NCBI GenBank assembly: GCA_965200955.1 | Contig: OZ241742.1 | Location: 2,914,001-2,978,000 of the forward strand | Length of the DNA stretch: 64,000 nucleotides | Reading direction: 5' to 3' | From: Bin80 sp026708685 | GTDB taxonomy: Bacteria > Bacteroidota > Rhodothermia > Rhodothermales > Bin80 | In this document: piece after piece, positions 45,125 to 54,602 of the stretch | Layout: each line of letters starts with the position of its first letter | Position numbering within the stretch: the stretch's first letter is position 1 | Notes under the pieces: model-generated | The model's database searches: none | Told to the model about the DNA's origin: nothing | The model's input: the letters and a program-made list of their open reading frames with translations, nothing else | Position numbers and translations under genes: made by a program

Positions 45125-46260
45125 TTAACCTACGTCTTCTTTTGCCAGCCGAAGCCTTTCCTTGTGGCGTTTAAGTTCTGACTTCAGCCAGTCATGCATA
45201 GATGGAATGGGTATTGAATATGCTTGATCGTCTTTTACGATCACTCCCTTTTCCATGAACTTATTAAATATATCTTCCGCTTTCTCTGCATCATGCTCTT
45301 TCTTGAATTCTGAAATGATCATTTTTTTAGTGAAGGATGCTCCGGCTTGGACACCATTAATCGCCTGGGCTTAACATAGTACATCGTCACCATCCATCTG
45401 CTCAACGCACTGAGTGTAATACTGAATGCGCCCCTTTCTCCCAACATCCATTACTTCCTTCAAACCTTCGGGTGTCATCACGCCTCCATTTTCTATCAAA
45501 TAGTCGGAGGCATTCCTTGCATATGAATGCACATGTCGCGGCCAGCCGAGTGTCTCCTTGACAATCGCATCAATCCATTCTGCAGGAAATTCTTTGACCC
45601 CTGCTTCAACCATAATCCAATCACGAATCACGGCACGCTCTGGATTTTCACTCAATTGCCCCACCTTACTATATTCTTTTCGCCAAACCTAGAAATGTCT
45701 AAGACTTGCAGGGCAGCCAGCGATGTTCTGAGGCCTGCGGCAAGGAGAACAATGGGCTTACGAAGATGTGCGTTGTGGATGACATCAAGAAGTTCCTTGA
45801 CCTCATCACGTTGCTCAACGGGGTACTCAATAGCAGATGATAACTTTTGAGCTTCATCCATCAAGAGGAGTAGTGGTTTTCGTTTGCGTTTCTTGGGTTT
45901 GGAAGATGAGGCCTCCAGCTTAAGAAGATCAGGCACACTCAGAGCAATGGTGTCGGGCATTGGTCTGTTCTTGTAGCCTAAAGCATTCATCATCTTTCTG
46001 GGATCCCAGAGCGTGGCAGGGGTAATCTGAACAACTTTCCATCCCCTCAACTTTGCTCTTTTTTTACACTGATCAAGCAATGCTGATTTCCCTGAACCAG
46101 AATCACCAACGATAAGATGAATCGTTCCCTTTCTTGATGCACGAACATTGAATAGGATGTTATCAAATTCTTTCAAGATGGCGGTTCGTCCATGGAAATA
46201 TGGAGTAGCACCCCGGTCAAACACCCCCGCTCGGGTATATTTGCTTTTCTTTTTAGCCAT
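45125..46260 (-). pseudogene. Broken AAA ATPase gene
   Basis: The start is ATG 46260 (MAKKKSKYTRAGVF). An ATPase of the ExeA/ORC-like group shows Walker A GDSGSGKSALL and Walker B LLLLMDEAQ, then ends early at FGEKNIVRWGN. The true continuation, VGQLSENPERAVIRDW, is in another frame from about 45665 (one base missing near there). It is then stopped again by TAA at 45371-45373, after which the same frame goes on as AQAINGVQAGASFTKKMIISEF to a winged-helix-like end (IPSMHDWLKSEL) at 45125. Two lesions, so inactive unless both are sequencing errors. Confidence 0.82.
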
Positions 46261-46593
46261 GAAGGACAATGTTTTCAAGCGTCTTTGTCAACATACAACA
46301 TCCGTTTGAGTTTCTACAGTGCTAATAGATGGTAACTTAGAAGCGGCACAAAGAGATTTTTTGAGAGCATCTTGCTGGAATAAATGAAGTCTTGGAACTG
46401 ACAAAGGCGCAATGATCCGTCAAAACCTACGGAACTCAGTAGACCTATGCTGTAAGCATTCAGTGGATTTGACTCATGATTAAGATGATTTTCTAGAACC
46501 AGTGAATACTCGGGGCAAATCGTATCATGAGATCAACAGGATAAGATTCTGAGTGCGTGGGATGAGTATGTCAAATGAGCAACTGGTTCTTAT
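46261..46593. other. Intergenic region
   Basis: About 330 bp with no convincing gene or RNA, between the broken ATPase gene and the left end of the IS1380-like element. Confidence 0.4.
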
Positions 46594-46597
46594 CTAC

Positions 46598-48609
46598 CCT
46601 GAATTTCCAACCACGTTTTTTATGACGTTTCCCTTCGGATCTATCCGTTCATTGATATTCAAGAAAGAGCGTTCTGTCGTGCAACCAAGGAATCTTCCCT
46701 TGTGAGCCGATATAGCCTGCACTCCGCAGTTCTGAGTTGTGTGCATGTCGGTTGAATTTCACGATGACCCGGTCCTTGTCGGTGATGACTTTGCCGGATA
46801 CTTTGACGAGTTTCTCAAACAGGGTTTTATTTTTCGCGACACGATAAAGCGGGTCCAGTCTTTTTGCAAACGCTTGATAGAGCGTACTGGCGATGATGGT
46901 GAGTTGTAAATCCAGATCAATGCGCATCGGTATCGTGCTTGACAGTGCGTCCATGTGGAAGAAATTAATGGCATCCTGGATCGCGTTTTCAACCAGCATG
47001 CGCCGTGCGTATCTGTCAATGAGTTCAGCAGCACCCTGCTTCATGTAATTGGTAATCAGCAGGGTTGGCAGTTCATGTCCAAGTCCTTTGATTGCAAGTT
47101 GACGTAGTGGATCTGGATAATTCGTTAGCGTGATTATTTGATCCAGAACATAAGGCTTGGAGTACCTCCGTCCGATATTGTGAAGTTGGATCTTTTTCCA
47201 TTGATCACTGGGGGACTGATTGATCTCATCCACGATAGAAGGCGCACGCTTGCGTAAGGTTAGGAAGTAGATTCCAAGAGCATTGAGTCTGGCTAGATTT
47301 GCATAGGTCGTAAATCGACTGTCAAATACCAGATCCTTTGGAAGCTCGCCTGTTCGCTGTTTCCAACTTTCAATGAACGAAAAAATGGCATCATTCTGGG
47401 TTTCTTTGGTGATTTTAGCATCCCCATAGATCAAGACGCACTGGCTGGCTTCCCGAACCACCAAAGCTAGGATCCCACGCTGACGACGGCTACGGCTCGA
47501 GACAAAATGTTTCTGCATCAGCAATTCATCTCCATGATAGGGAATCGTATGAAAATCCAAGTCAAATGACTTTTCCGAGGTTGGTACCCATTGTTGAGCG
47601 ATCCGATGCCATCCTGCCATCAATCGATCCAGATGATCAAGGTCTACTCTGCTACTGTATTCGGACAAGGTGGATTTTTTGGGGATCACATTGAGTCCGG
47701 CAAACAGGGCTATGCCCTCGTCCAGAACACTTGGCATCACATGATAGGGGCGTCCAATTCCCCAGAGTTTGAGCGCTAGCAAGGAGCGGATCATGGTCAA
47801 TGCAGGAATCCTCTTGCTAGTAGGCCAGGTGGTTAGAAGCTGCCCAATGTTGGCATCTGCCAACTCCCGTGCAAAGAGAAACAAGCCAGCGAACTGTGTA
47901 GAAAACGTTGACGACGTTGCGTGGAATCGGCGAACGTCAGCCTGTGCAGCAATGGTCACTTTGGGAGATGTACGAATGGAGCGTCGTGGCAATTTTGGGA
48001 TACCAGCCTGCTTGAGAACAAGTCCGATGGTGGTGGTCCCTGCCTTGATTCCCTCCTCCGATAGGCGTTGATGAATCTCGGCATTGGAGAGATGTTCTTT
48101 AAGGCGTAATTCAAGGATGCGCTGATCGCGTTTGGAGCGTTGCACCTCTGCGGGGCGGTCAAACAAGGGAATCGCCCCCGATTTGCGTAGTTCAGAGGCT
48201 AGATTACGGAGGGTTCCCTCATTGAGTCCGAACTGTTTAGCAATGGCGGCCCAGGGTTTTCCCTCAACAAAATATGCACGCAGGGCTTCGTAGAGTCTGA
48301 GTTTGTGCAGATCGGGATTCAGGAAGAGATGTGCAAATTGTTGGGATGATTTTGTCATAATAAAGTGTGATTAAAATAAGAATACCAATATACTAATAAA
48401 ATAACTAAAAACCAAAAAAAGGGGAATAAAAGGGTCAATGAGAGAAAAATATAGAAAAAATGGCTTAGATTTAATTTTTAGATTATTATTATATTAGTGA
48501 TACTATAAATATAGTCACAAAAGAAAATGACAAATAAGACATGTGTCTGCACCATCATTGGTCCTAGACACACTGGAAGATCCTTTAAAGGTGGTGTTGG
48601 AAATTCAGG
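46598..48609 (-). mobile_element. Complete IS1380-like insertion sequence, about 2.0 kb
   Basis: The ends are 14-bp perfect inverted repeats beginning CCTGAATTTCCAAC (46598-46611) and its complement (48596-48609). They are flanked by the 4-bp direct repeat CTAC (46594-46597 and 48610-48613). CC-starting ends and a 4-bp target duplication are features of the IS1380 family. It holds one long transposase gene and a 240-bp very AT-rich leader upstream of it. Confidence 0.85.
46649..48358 (-). CDS. IS1380-like DDE transposase with N-terminal helix-turn-helix region
   Basis: 569 residues, intact. The N-terminal 150 residues carry two helix-turn-helix-like blocks (WAAIAKQFGLNEGTLRNLASEL and LSNAEIHQRLSEEGIKAGTTTIG). 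The catalytic core shows DLDFHTIPYHGD (first Asp), LVFDSRFTTYANL (second Asp) and YARRMLVENAIQDAINFF (Glu within a Y..R...E motif). It is longer than usual for IS1380, mainly because of the N-terminus. Family placement rests on the core layout plus the element ends. The element is probably functional, since the gene and repeats are intact. Confidence 0.85.
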   Translation of the reverse strand: MTKSSQQFAHLFLNPDLHKLRLYEALRAYFVEGKPWAAIAKQFGLNEGTLRNLASELRKSGAIPLFDRPAEVQRSKRDQRILELRLKEHLSNAEIHQRLSEEGIKAGTTTIGLVLKQAGIPKLPRRSIRTSPKVTIAAQADVRRFHATSSTFSTQFAGLFLFARELADANIGQLLTTWPTSKRIPALTMIRSLLALKLWGIGRPYHVMPSVLDEGIALFAGLNVIPKKSTLSEYSSRVDLDHLDRLMAGWHRIAQQWVPTSEKSFDLDFHTIPYHGDELLMQKHFVSSRSRRQRGILALVVREASQCVLIYGDAKITKETQNDAIFSFIESWKQRTGELPKDLVFDSRFTTYANLARLNALGIYFLTLRKRAPSIVDEINQSPSDQWKKIQLHNIGRRYSKPYVLDQIITLTNYPDPLRQLAIKGLGHELPTLLITNYMKQGAAELIDRYARRMLVENAIQDAINFFHMDALSSTIPMRIDLDLQLTIIASTLYQAFAKRLDPLYRVAKNKTLFEKLVKVSGKVITDKDRVIVKFNRHAHNSELRSAGYIGSQGKIPWLHDRTLFLEYQ

Positions 48610-48613
48610 CTAC

Positions 48614-48948
48614 CGTTCTATGCCCCGTCTGGATCTACCCACAATGGTCTTTTTTGGACGATTCTCGGAAGATTTGGCTCAACCATCAATCCAATCATTA
48701 TGCTAACAGCTAATCTATTCACTTCTTCACGGTCTATCACCGCCCATACGTCAAAGCAGTTGTAGCAGAAAGTTTAAGCCTAAAAAATGTCCTGAGACGC
48801 GATGCAACTCAACATGAACGAAACCCAAAGTGGAAACTGCCGCCGTAAATCAGATAATGCCTCCTCGGAATTTACTACACAAATTCGATGACTTTGGCCT
48901 CAGATACTCTCATCATGATATAGGACACCATCTGATTGAGTCAAGTAT
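48614..48948. other. Intergenic region
   Basis: About 335 bp with no convincing gene or RNA, between the right end of the IS1380-like element and the stop of the PVC-type heme protein gene. Confidence 0.4.
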
Positions 48949-51840
48949 TTAGAGTTGTTTGACAAATGCAATGACATCGGCAAGTTCCTGCGGATCTCCA
49001 ATTAAATCCTCGGGCATGGCGGATCGCGTGACAGGGGTTACACTGATGATATCAGACCGGATGAGGGTTTGATCAGAATGCTCGTTCAACAGATAGAGGG
49101 CAGAAGCCGTTTCGGAAGCCACAACCCCCTGCAAGGTATCCCCCGAGACAGTCGCAATCTCCCACAATTCATATCCCGTAGAAATCGCCTGAGAAGGCTT
49201 GATGATTGCAGCAGCGAGCATGGGCTCCGACCAGTGACGAACCGTACTTAGGTCGGGACCAAATCCTCTTGCATGGCAGGAAGCACAGACCGTAGCATAC
49301 ACCAGTGCACCCGATTCAATATCTCCATCCAAATCCGATGATGAAAGATCCACCGACTCATCCATGGTCCTCAGCAAAGCTCTCGCACGACTGCGCGTCG
49401 GCTCAGGAGTATCACGCATCAAGTAAACCCTGTGTCCCCATGATAATTCAGACGGAGATACAATCCCCGATTCTAAGGCTTCAACAAAGAGATGAGCACG
49501 TACAGCTGTATTGAAGATGGGAAGAGCTTCATTCCTTAAACGGGGAGTCAAGCGTTCCCATTCTCCAAGGATATGCTCTGCAACATGTACACCTTGACTA
49601 AAGCGTAAACCATGTAATACTTCAAGTTGAAGATCCAAGGGAGCATCCTGAGTAAACAACTGCAAGAGTATATTCGCATCAACCCTCGCTTTGGATAAGA
49701 GACGGACAGCACGAGTGCGTAGGTGTATAAGGGCCTGTTCGTCCTGAGCCAGAAGTCTTGATGTTTCTATCACGACAGGGTCTAAAGCCTTAGAGGGTAA
49801 TAAATCCAAAATGGCACTTGCGATAGCCTCATCTTCTGAGGCCCACATCCGATCAATCAACTGAGATGCTTGGTTTTCAGTGGGTACAACACTGGCAGAA
49901 GCCATTCCACGAAGTAAAGGGGCAAACCACCATTGACGATCCGCATTCTCAGTGAATAGTTGATCAAAAAGGATCTTCACATTCCTTTCTTGAACCATCG
50001 TTGCCGCAATCTTTTCCAGAAGTGCGGGCTGATCGGAGTGGCTCATGGCAGTGGAGAAAAGACGATCAGAGGGCATAGACAACTGTGCAGCAATCTGGAC
50101 CCAGTGATCGTCCATGTCCTGCTGCAAAATCTCATCCTGCACAGAGAGCACCTCCTCGGAATCCATTCCCATGATGCCCAGCGTTAGTAAGAGCTGATAA
50201 CGAACTTGAGGATCAGGGTCATTCGCCATTTGGAGGAGGTGAGGACTCAGACTGCTCCATTGAGTTGAGTCCATTTCTGCAAGACGGATTGCATTTTCTC
50301 GAATTCGAGGATGGGCGTGCATCAATCCATTGAGAATGTCGTCTGTATGAAGAGCCCCCAACCCATGCAAAGTCCAGAGGGTATGAAGATTCCCCTCAGC
50401 AGACTGCTGCTGATCAAGATGCCTTCGGAGGTGAGTAATCGCTGACGTATCCTGGGCAGTGACAAGCATCCGCTGTGCAGTGAGTCTCCACCACCCATTT
50501 GGATCTGAGAGTCGTTCCACATACTGCTCTGCACTCATAGGCTCCATTGCATTGAGCCATGAGGGGGAGGATGCACCTTCAGGAAAAACTCGATAAATTC
50601 TCCCCATTTGAATCCCCTGCTGCAGATCCCCAGCTGCAACCACGGCATCATCCATCCACTCTGGATGTTCAACAATCTGCCGATAGTAATCCACCACATA
50701 GAGTGCACCATCCGGCCCAACACTAAAATTCACTGGGCGAAACCATCCGTCGGTAGAAGCTAAAAACTCGTGCCCCTCCGTGAGACGGGATGCCGTAAAC
50801 ACGCTTCCTGATGATCTAACCTGAGCTGCAAAGACCACATTATGAACGGGTTCTGCACTAAAGGTGACACTGCGATCATATGGGGCTGGAAATAAACCTC
50901 CATGATACCATGTGATCCCACAGGCGGATGTAAAAACTCCCCGATCTGTTAGTAATTGATGCTCTGGATCAATCGTAATTGGAAAAACTCTCTCTTGTGG
51001 GCCGTGATCAAATGAATAATGGGCAGCTTCAGCAACGGCAACATTTAAGTTACGCTCCATATACCTGCCCGCTAAGGCCTCATGAAAAATAGGGTGGCTA
51101 TTATCATTCAAAAAGTGATGTCCCCATTCATTAAACGTATGCCCAAACTGGCTTGAATTACTGCGCATTTCAAGTTCAAAAGAATCGGGTCGGAAGCGTA
51201 CATTCCTGTCATGTGCGTTACGAGGAAGTCGGACGGCATCTGGTGCCGACGCGTAGTAAATTTCGCCTCCTGTGTCTCCAAAGGTATCGGCAAATTTTTC
51301 AGTCCATGACACAGTGCCGTAATTCGACAGATAGATCCAGTTATCAATCCCATAGAGAGGATTATTTACATTGTACTGTGGGTTCGTGAGAGCAAATCCT
51401 GTCAGAATAACTTCACGAATATCTGAAATTCCATCTCCATCGGAATCCTCATAGTACAACACATCAGGTGCATCGGTCACAAGTACACCGTCCTTCCAAG
51501 GCATGATGCCATTGGGTAGGGTTAAACCATGGGCAAAGAGGGTTGCTTGATCAGGGTAGCCATCACCATCTGTATCATGCAACATCTTAATACGCCCTGA
51601 CCCGCTCGTGTCTAAGGGATACCCAGGCATCTCCACCACATACATCCTTCCTCGCTCGTCAACGGTCATGTCAACTGGATCCTGAATGAGAGGCTCCGAA
51701 GCAAATAACTCCACCTCAAACCCGTCTACGATCTCAAGCGTTTCCACGGATTGTTCTGGGCTGTAAGGAGGCCCTGAGGGCGGAGTGAATGAACAGCTCG
51801 CAACAGTGAAGGTAACGAAAAGCAAACAGAAACAGCGCAT
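48949..51840 (-). CDS. PVC-type heme-binding lipoprotein (dehydrogenase-like propeller, HEAT-like repeats, cytochrome c domain)
   Basis: 963 residues. Lipoprotein signal with the lipobox VASC at about 13-16. A beta-propeller of the soluble-glucose-dehydrogenase type follows (VDMTVDERGRMYVVEMPGYP, DTDGDGYPDQATLFAHGLTLPNG, SVGPDGALYVVDYYRQ). A helical HEAT-like region covers about 430-800. The C-terminal cytochrome c domain has heme motif CASCH near 853 and a later Met candidate (SAMPEDLIGDP). Such proteins are typical of planctomycetes, Verrucomicrobia and some FCB bacteria and are thought to oxidise sugars or alcohols in the periplasm. The gene directly follows the LamG gene, start next to stop. 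Confidence 0.92.
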   Translation of the reverse strand: MRCFCLLFVTFTVASCSFTPPSGPPYSPEQSVETLEIVDGFEVELFASEPLIQDPVDMTVDERGRMYVVEMPGYPLDTSGSGRIKMLHDTDGDGYPDQATLFAHGLTLPNGIMPWKDGVLVTDAPDVLYYEDSDGDGISDIREVILTGFALTNPQYNVNNPLYGIDNWIYLSNYGTVSWTEKFADTFGDTGGEIYYASAPDAVRLPRNAHDRNVRFRPDSFELEMRSNSSQFGHTFNEWGHHFLNDNSHPIFHEALAGRYMERNLNVAVAEAAHYSFDHGPQERVFPITIDPEHQLLTDRGVFTSACGITWYHGGLFPAPYDRSVTFSAEPVHNVVFAAQVRSSGSVFTASRLTEGHEFLASTDGWFRPVNFSVGPDGALYVVDYYRQIVEHPEWMDDAVVAAGDLQQGIQMGRIYRVFPEGASSPSWLNAMEPMSAEQYVERLSDPNGWWRLTAQRMLVTAQDTSAITHLRRHLDQQQSAEGNLHTLWTLHGLGALHTDDILNGLMHAHPRIRENAIRLAEMDSTQWSSLSPHLLQMANDPDPQVRYQLLLTLGIMGMDSEEVLSVQDEILQQDMDDHWVQIAAQLSMPSDRLFSTAMSHSDQPALLEKIAATMVQERNVKILFDQLFTENADRQWWFAPLLRGMASASVVPTENQASQLIDRMWASEDEAIASAILDLLPSKALDPVVIETSRLLAQDEQALIHLRTRAVRLLSKARVDANILLQLFTQDAPLDLQLEVLHGLRFSQGVHVAEHILGEWERLTPRLRNEALPIFNTAVRAHLFVEALESGIVSPSELSWGHRVYLMRDTPEPTRSRARALLRTMDESVDLSSSDLDGDIESGALVYATVCASCHARGFGPDLSTVRHWSEPMLAAAIIKPSQAISTGYELWEIATVSGDTLQGVVASETASALYLLNEHSDQTLIRSDIISVTPVTRSAMPEDLIGDPQELADVIAFVKQL

Positions 51841-52668
51841 TTATTGGTATAGTGTTTGGATTCCCCCTGAAAGTGTATACAGCTGTCTCACTTCATCTGG
51901 AGATAAATCTTTGTTAAAGAAAGAAAGGTCATCCATCTGTCCTCTATATTGTAATCCAAGACTTAAAAGAACCTTACTCGCGTCCCATGTTAACTTCTGA
52001 TCGCGTCCATGTAATTCGCCGACAAGTTCTCCATTTAGATAACCCTGAAAAACTGCGGTGTCTGCGTCGGTATTGAACTTCCGAACAACCATCACAACAT
52101 GAGTCCACGATTCACTGGAAAATGGATGATCGTCAATGGTGATCATGGGCATGACCCCAGGGGCCATGTCCTCCCATGGGTCTCCCTCTGGATTCCAAAT
52201 GTGACGATCCGCAAATGCTGCTAACCGAAATTTTCGAGGTTGATTCCTGGTAAAGTCAACAAAAACGGATGCGTCATCCCAGCTACGCGGAGTCAGCATG
52301 ATCGGATCCGACCACTCCCCTTCTGTCAAATCTTCATTTGGATCTACCTTAAGCCAAAATGAAATGGTCGCATTCCAGTCCTGTTCTTGGTAAGCAACAT
52401 TATCCATCCCCTTGAAAAAATAAGTAGCATCGGTATAGTCCGAAAAATGGAGTGCACCCCCAAACATCCCCCCATCCACAACAACAGACACTTCACTTTC
52501 AGATGGATCCGCAGGTACAGCACGATCAGAATCATCTAAGTTGTCAGCCTGATACAGAACAGGATCGCCCATCGCAAATCTAGCCTCAAAGGTTGAATCA
52601 AAGGGGGCATGAAATGTGAGGGACTCTCCCAAAGAAGAAACCTGAATCAACAAAAGTAACAAAATCAT
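51841..52668 (-). CDS. Secreted LamG-like (concanavalin A-fold) protein
   Basis: 275 residues. A short hydrophobic signal (MILLLLLIQVSSLGES) is followed by a jelly-roll domain with FHAPFDSTFEARFA, GALHFSDYTDATYFFKG, ATISFWLKVDP, WTHVVMVVRKF and YLNGELVGELHG, the usual LamG/laminin-G-type sequence blocks. Its DDLSFFNKDLSPDEVRQLY ending is the conserved closing motif of this group. It probably binds carbohydrate. The stop at 51841 touches the ATG of the heme protein at 51840, so they form one unit and may act together on a polysaccharide-derived substrate. Confidence 0.87.
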   Translation of the reverse strand: MILLLLLIQVSSLGESLTFHAPFDSTFEARFAMGDPVLYQADNLDDSDRAVPADPSESEVSVVVDGGMFGGALHFSDYTDATYFFKGMDNVAYQEQDWNATISFWLKVDPNEDLTEGEWSDPIMLTPRSWDDASVFVDFTRNQPRKFRLAAFADRHIWNPEGDPWEDMAPGVMPMITIDDHPFSSESWTHVVMVVRKFNTDADTAVFQGYLNGELVGELHGRDQKLTWDASKVLLSLGLQYRGQMDDLSFFNKDLSPDEVRQLYTLSGGIQTLYQ

Positions 52669-52825
52669 GTGGGGGCAAGGATCAACTGAAGATGGAAGGT
52701 CAAAGTAAGATGTTCATGACTGTTGGAAAGATACGAAATGATTTTTAAAGAAAATTGATCTCATGGTGTCCAAGGACTCCATGGATTCATTTGCATATCG
52801 TAGATCTACTATACATCATCATCCA

Positions 52826-53830
52826 TTACGAAACCCCTTCACTCATCTCAATCATGCGCTCAATCGGCTTTAATGCACGCCTTCGTATGGATTCTTCCAT
52901 GGTGATTTCGGGTAATTCATGGTGCATGCACATGAAGAGTTTCTCAATGGTATTGAGTCGCATATGGGGACATTGGTTGCAATTACATCCACTTTCAGGA
53001 GGGGCAGCAATAAAGTGCTTCTGAGGAGAGTCTTTTCGCATCTGATGCAGGATTCCCTCTTCGGTGGCAATGATGAATGAAGTGGTATCATTCTCTTTGG
53101 CATAGCGTCGAATTCCACTGGTGGATCCAATATAGTCTGCATGTCTCAGAACAGCCTCTTCACATTCTGGATGTGCTAAAACTTTCGCATCAGGATGTTC
53201 CACTTTAAGGGTGAGTAATTTTCGCTCACTGAAGGTTTCATGAACAATACAGACCCCATCCCATATCGTTAATTTCCTTTTGGTTTTCCGCTCAAGCCAC
53301 CGGCCTAAGTTTCGATCAGGAGCAAAAATGACTGGCTGAGACTCTGGAATCATCCGTAATAAATGCTCAGCATTGGTCGAAGTACAGATGATGTCGCTCC
53401 TGGCTTTGACCCCAGCAGAGCAGTTGATATAGGACATCACCAAGTGATCGGGATGCTGGTCACAAAATTCCGAAAATTCATCCGCCGGGCAGGTATCTGC
53501 AAGAGAACATCCTGCATTCAAGTCAGGAAGAATCACTTTTTTTTCGGGGGAGAGGATTTTGGCAGTTTCAGCCATAAAATGAACCCCAGCAAAAACAATG
53601 ATGTCCGCTGATGTGGCAGACGCCTGCCGAGAGAGTCCTAATGAATCTCCAATAAAGTCAGCGACATCCTGAATCGCGGGCTCTTGATAGTAATGAGCCA
53701 GCAAGATCGCATTCTTCTTTTTTTTGAGAAGTTCAATCTCTTCGTAGAGATCAAGCGTGAGATCCACTGGATCATCAACGAATCCTATTTGATCCGCTCT
53801 CTGCCGGAGCGATTGCATAGAGACCATCAT
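52826..53830 (-). CDS. nadA: Quinolinate synthase
   Basis: 334 residues with the full NadA pattern: NAILLAHYYQEPAIQDVADFIGDSL, FMAETAKIL, PDLNAGCSLADTCP, SYINCSAGVKARSDIICTS, WDGVCIVHE and the CNCNQCPHM region. The [4Fe-4S] cysteines are expected at C108, C194 and one of C284/C287. The enzyme condenses iminoaspartate with dihydroxyacetone phosphate to quinolinate in de novo NAD synthesis. No nadB or nadC is next to it; the neighbours are the LolD-like ATPase (85 bp upstream) and the LamG gene. Confidence 0.96.
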   Translation of the reverse strand: MMVSMQSLRQRADQIGFVDDPVDLTLDLYEEIELLKKKKNAILLAHYYQEPAIQDVADFIGDSLGLSRQASATSADIIVFAGVHFMAETAKILSPEKKVILPDLNAGCSLADTCPADEFSEFCDQHPDHLVMSYINCSAGVKARSDIICTSTNAEHLLRMIPESQPVIFAPDRNLGRWLERKTKRKLTIWDGVCIVHETFSERKLLTLKVEHPDAKVLAHPECEEAVLRHADYIGSTSGIRRYAKENDTTSFIIATEEGILHQMRKDSPQKHFIAAPPESGCNCNQCPHMRLNTIEKLFMCMHHELPEITMEESIRRRALKPIERMIEMSEGVS

Positions 53831-53915
53831 GATTCATTTTGGGTTGAAAGTGAACATGCTAGCATGTCAACTCAAACCATTCAAGTTTGTGCCACTTTGG
53901 AAATTCCAACCGTCA

Positions 53916-54602
53916 TCAAGTTGTTTCTTCAAGAAGACGACCATCTTCCAATCTCAATACACGGTCACATAACTGACTTAATACAGGGTTATGGGTCGCA
54001 ATCACAAATGACTGTTGATACGTTTTGCTTAGATCAGAGATTTCTTCATGCAGAGCTGTAGCGGTTTTGGAATCCAAACTGCCCGTAGGTTCATCGGCGA
54101 GCACCACAACGGGCTGGTTCATCAGTGCACGTGCCACAGCAACCCGCTGCTGTTCGCCCCCAGACAGTTCTGATGGACGATGGGTTAGACGAGAATCAAG
54201 CCCTAGTTGTGAGAGGAGCATCTTCGCACGGGGGCGTGCCTTGCGCAGTGAATCTCCACGGATCATGGCAGGCATGGCAACATTTTCAAGTGCACTGAAT
54301 TCAGGAAGCAGATGATGAAACTGAAAGACAAAGCCAATCGATTGATTCCTCCATTGACTCAGAGATGCATCATCCTGATCAAAAACATCTATCCCATTGT
54401 ACAGGATGCGACCGTGATCGGGGCGGCCCAGAGCCCCTAGCATATGAAGCAATGTCGTTTTCCCCGTTCCACTATCGCCAATAATAGCCACCATCTCTCC
54501 GGGGTGTACGTTCAGGGACACTCCCCTCAATACTTCAAGTCTGCCACCAGACCCCGTAGTAAAACCTTTATGCACATTTTCTGCGGTCAGACTTGATGCC
54601 AT
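53916..54602 (-). CDS. LolD/MacB-type ABC transporter ATP-binding protein
   Basis: 228 residues. Walker A GDSGTGKT at 42-49, Q-loop FQFHHLLPEF from 93, signature LSGGEQQRVAVARAL from 146, Walker B VVVLADEPTG at 165-174, and an ALHEEISDLSKTYQQSFVIATHN switch region. The short length and sequence fit LolD (lipoprotein release) or FtsE/MacB-like ATPases. No LolC/E permease is adjacent. The start shares TAATG with the stop of the beta-barrel gene upstream, so it is translationally coupled to that gene. Confidence 0.92.
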   Translation of the reverse strand: MASSLTAENVHKGFTTGSGGRLEVLRGVSLNVHPGEMVAIIGDSGTGKTTLLHMLGALGRPDHGRILYNGIDVFDQDDASLSQWRNQSIGFVFQFHHLLPEFSALENVAMPAMIRGDSLRKARPRAKMLLSQLGLDSRLTHRPSELSGGEQQRVAVARALMNQPVVVLADEPTGSLDSKTATALHEEISDLSKTYQQSFVIATHNPVLSQLCDRVLRLEDGRLLEETT

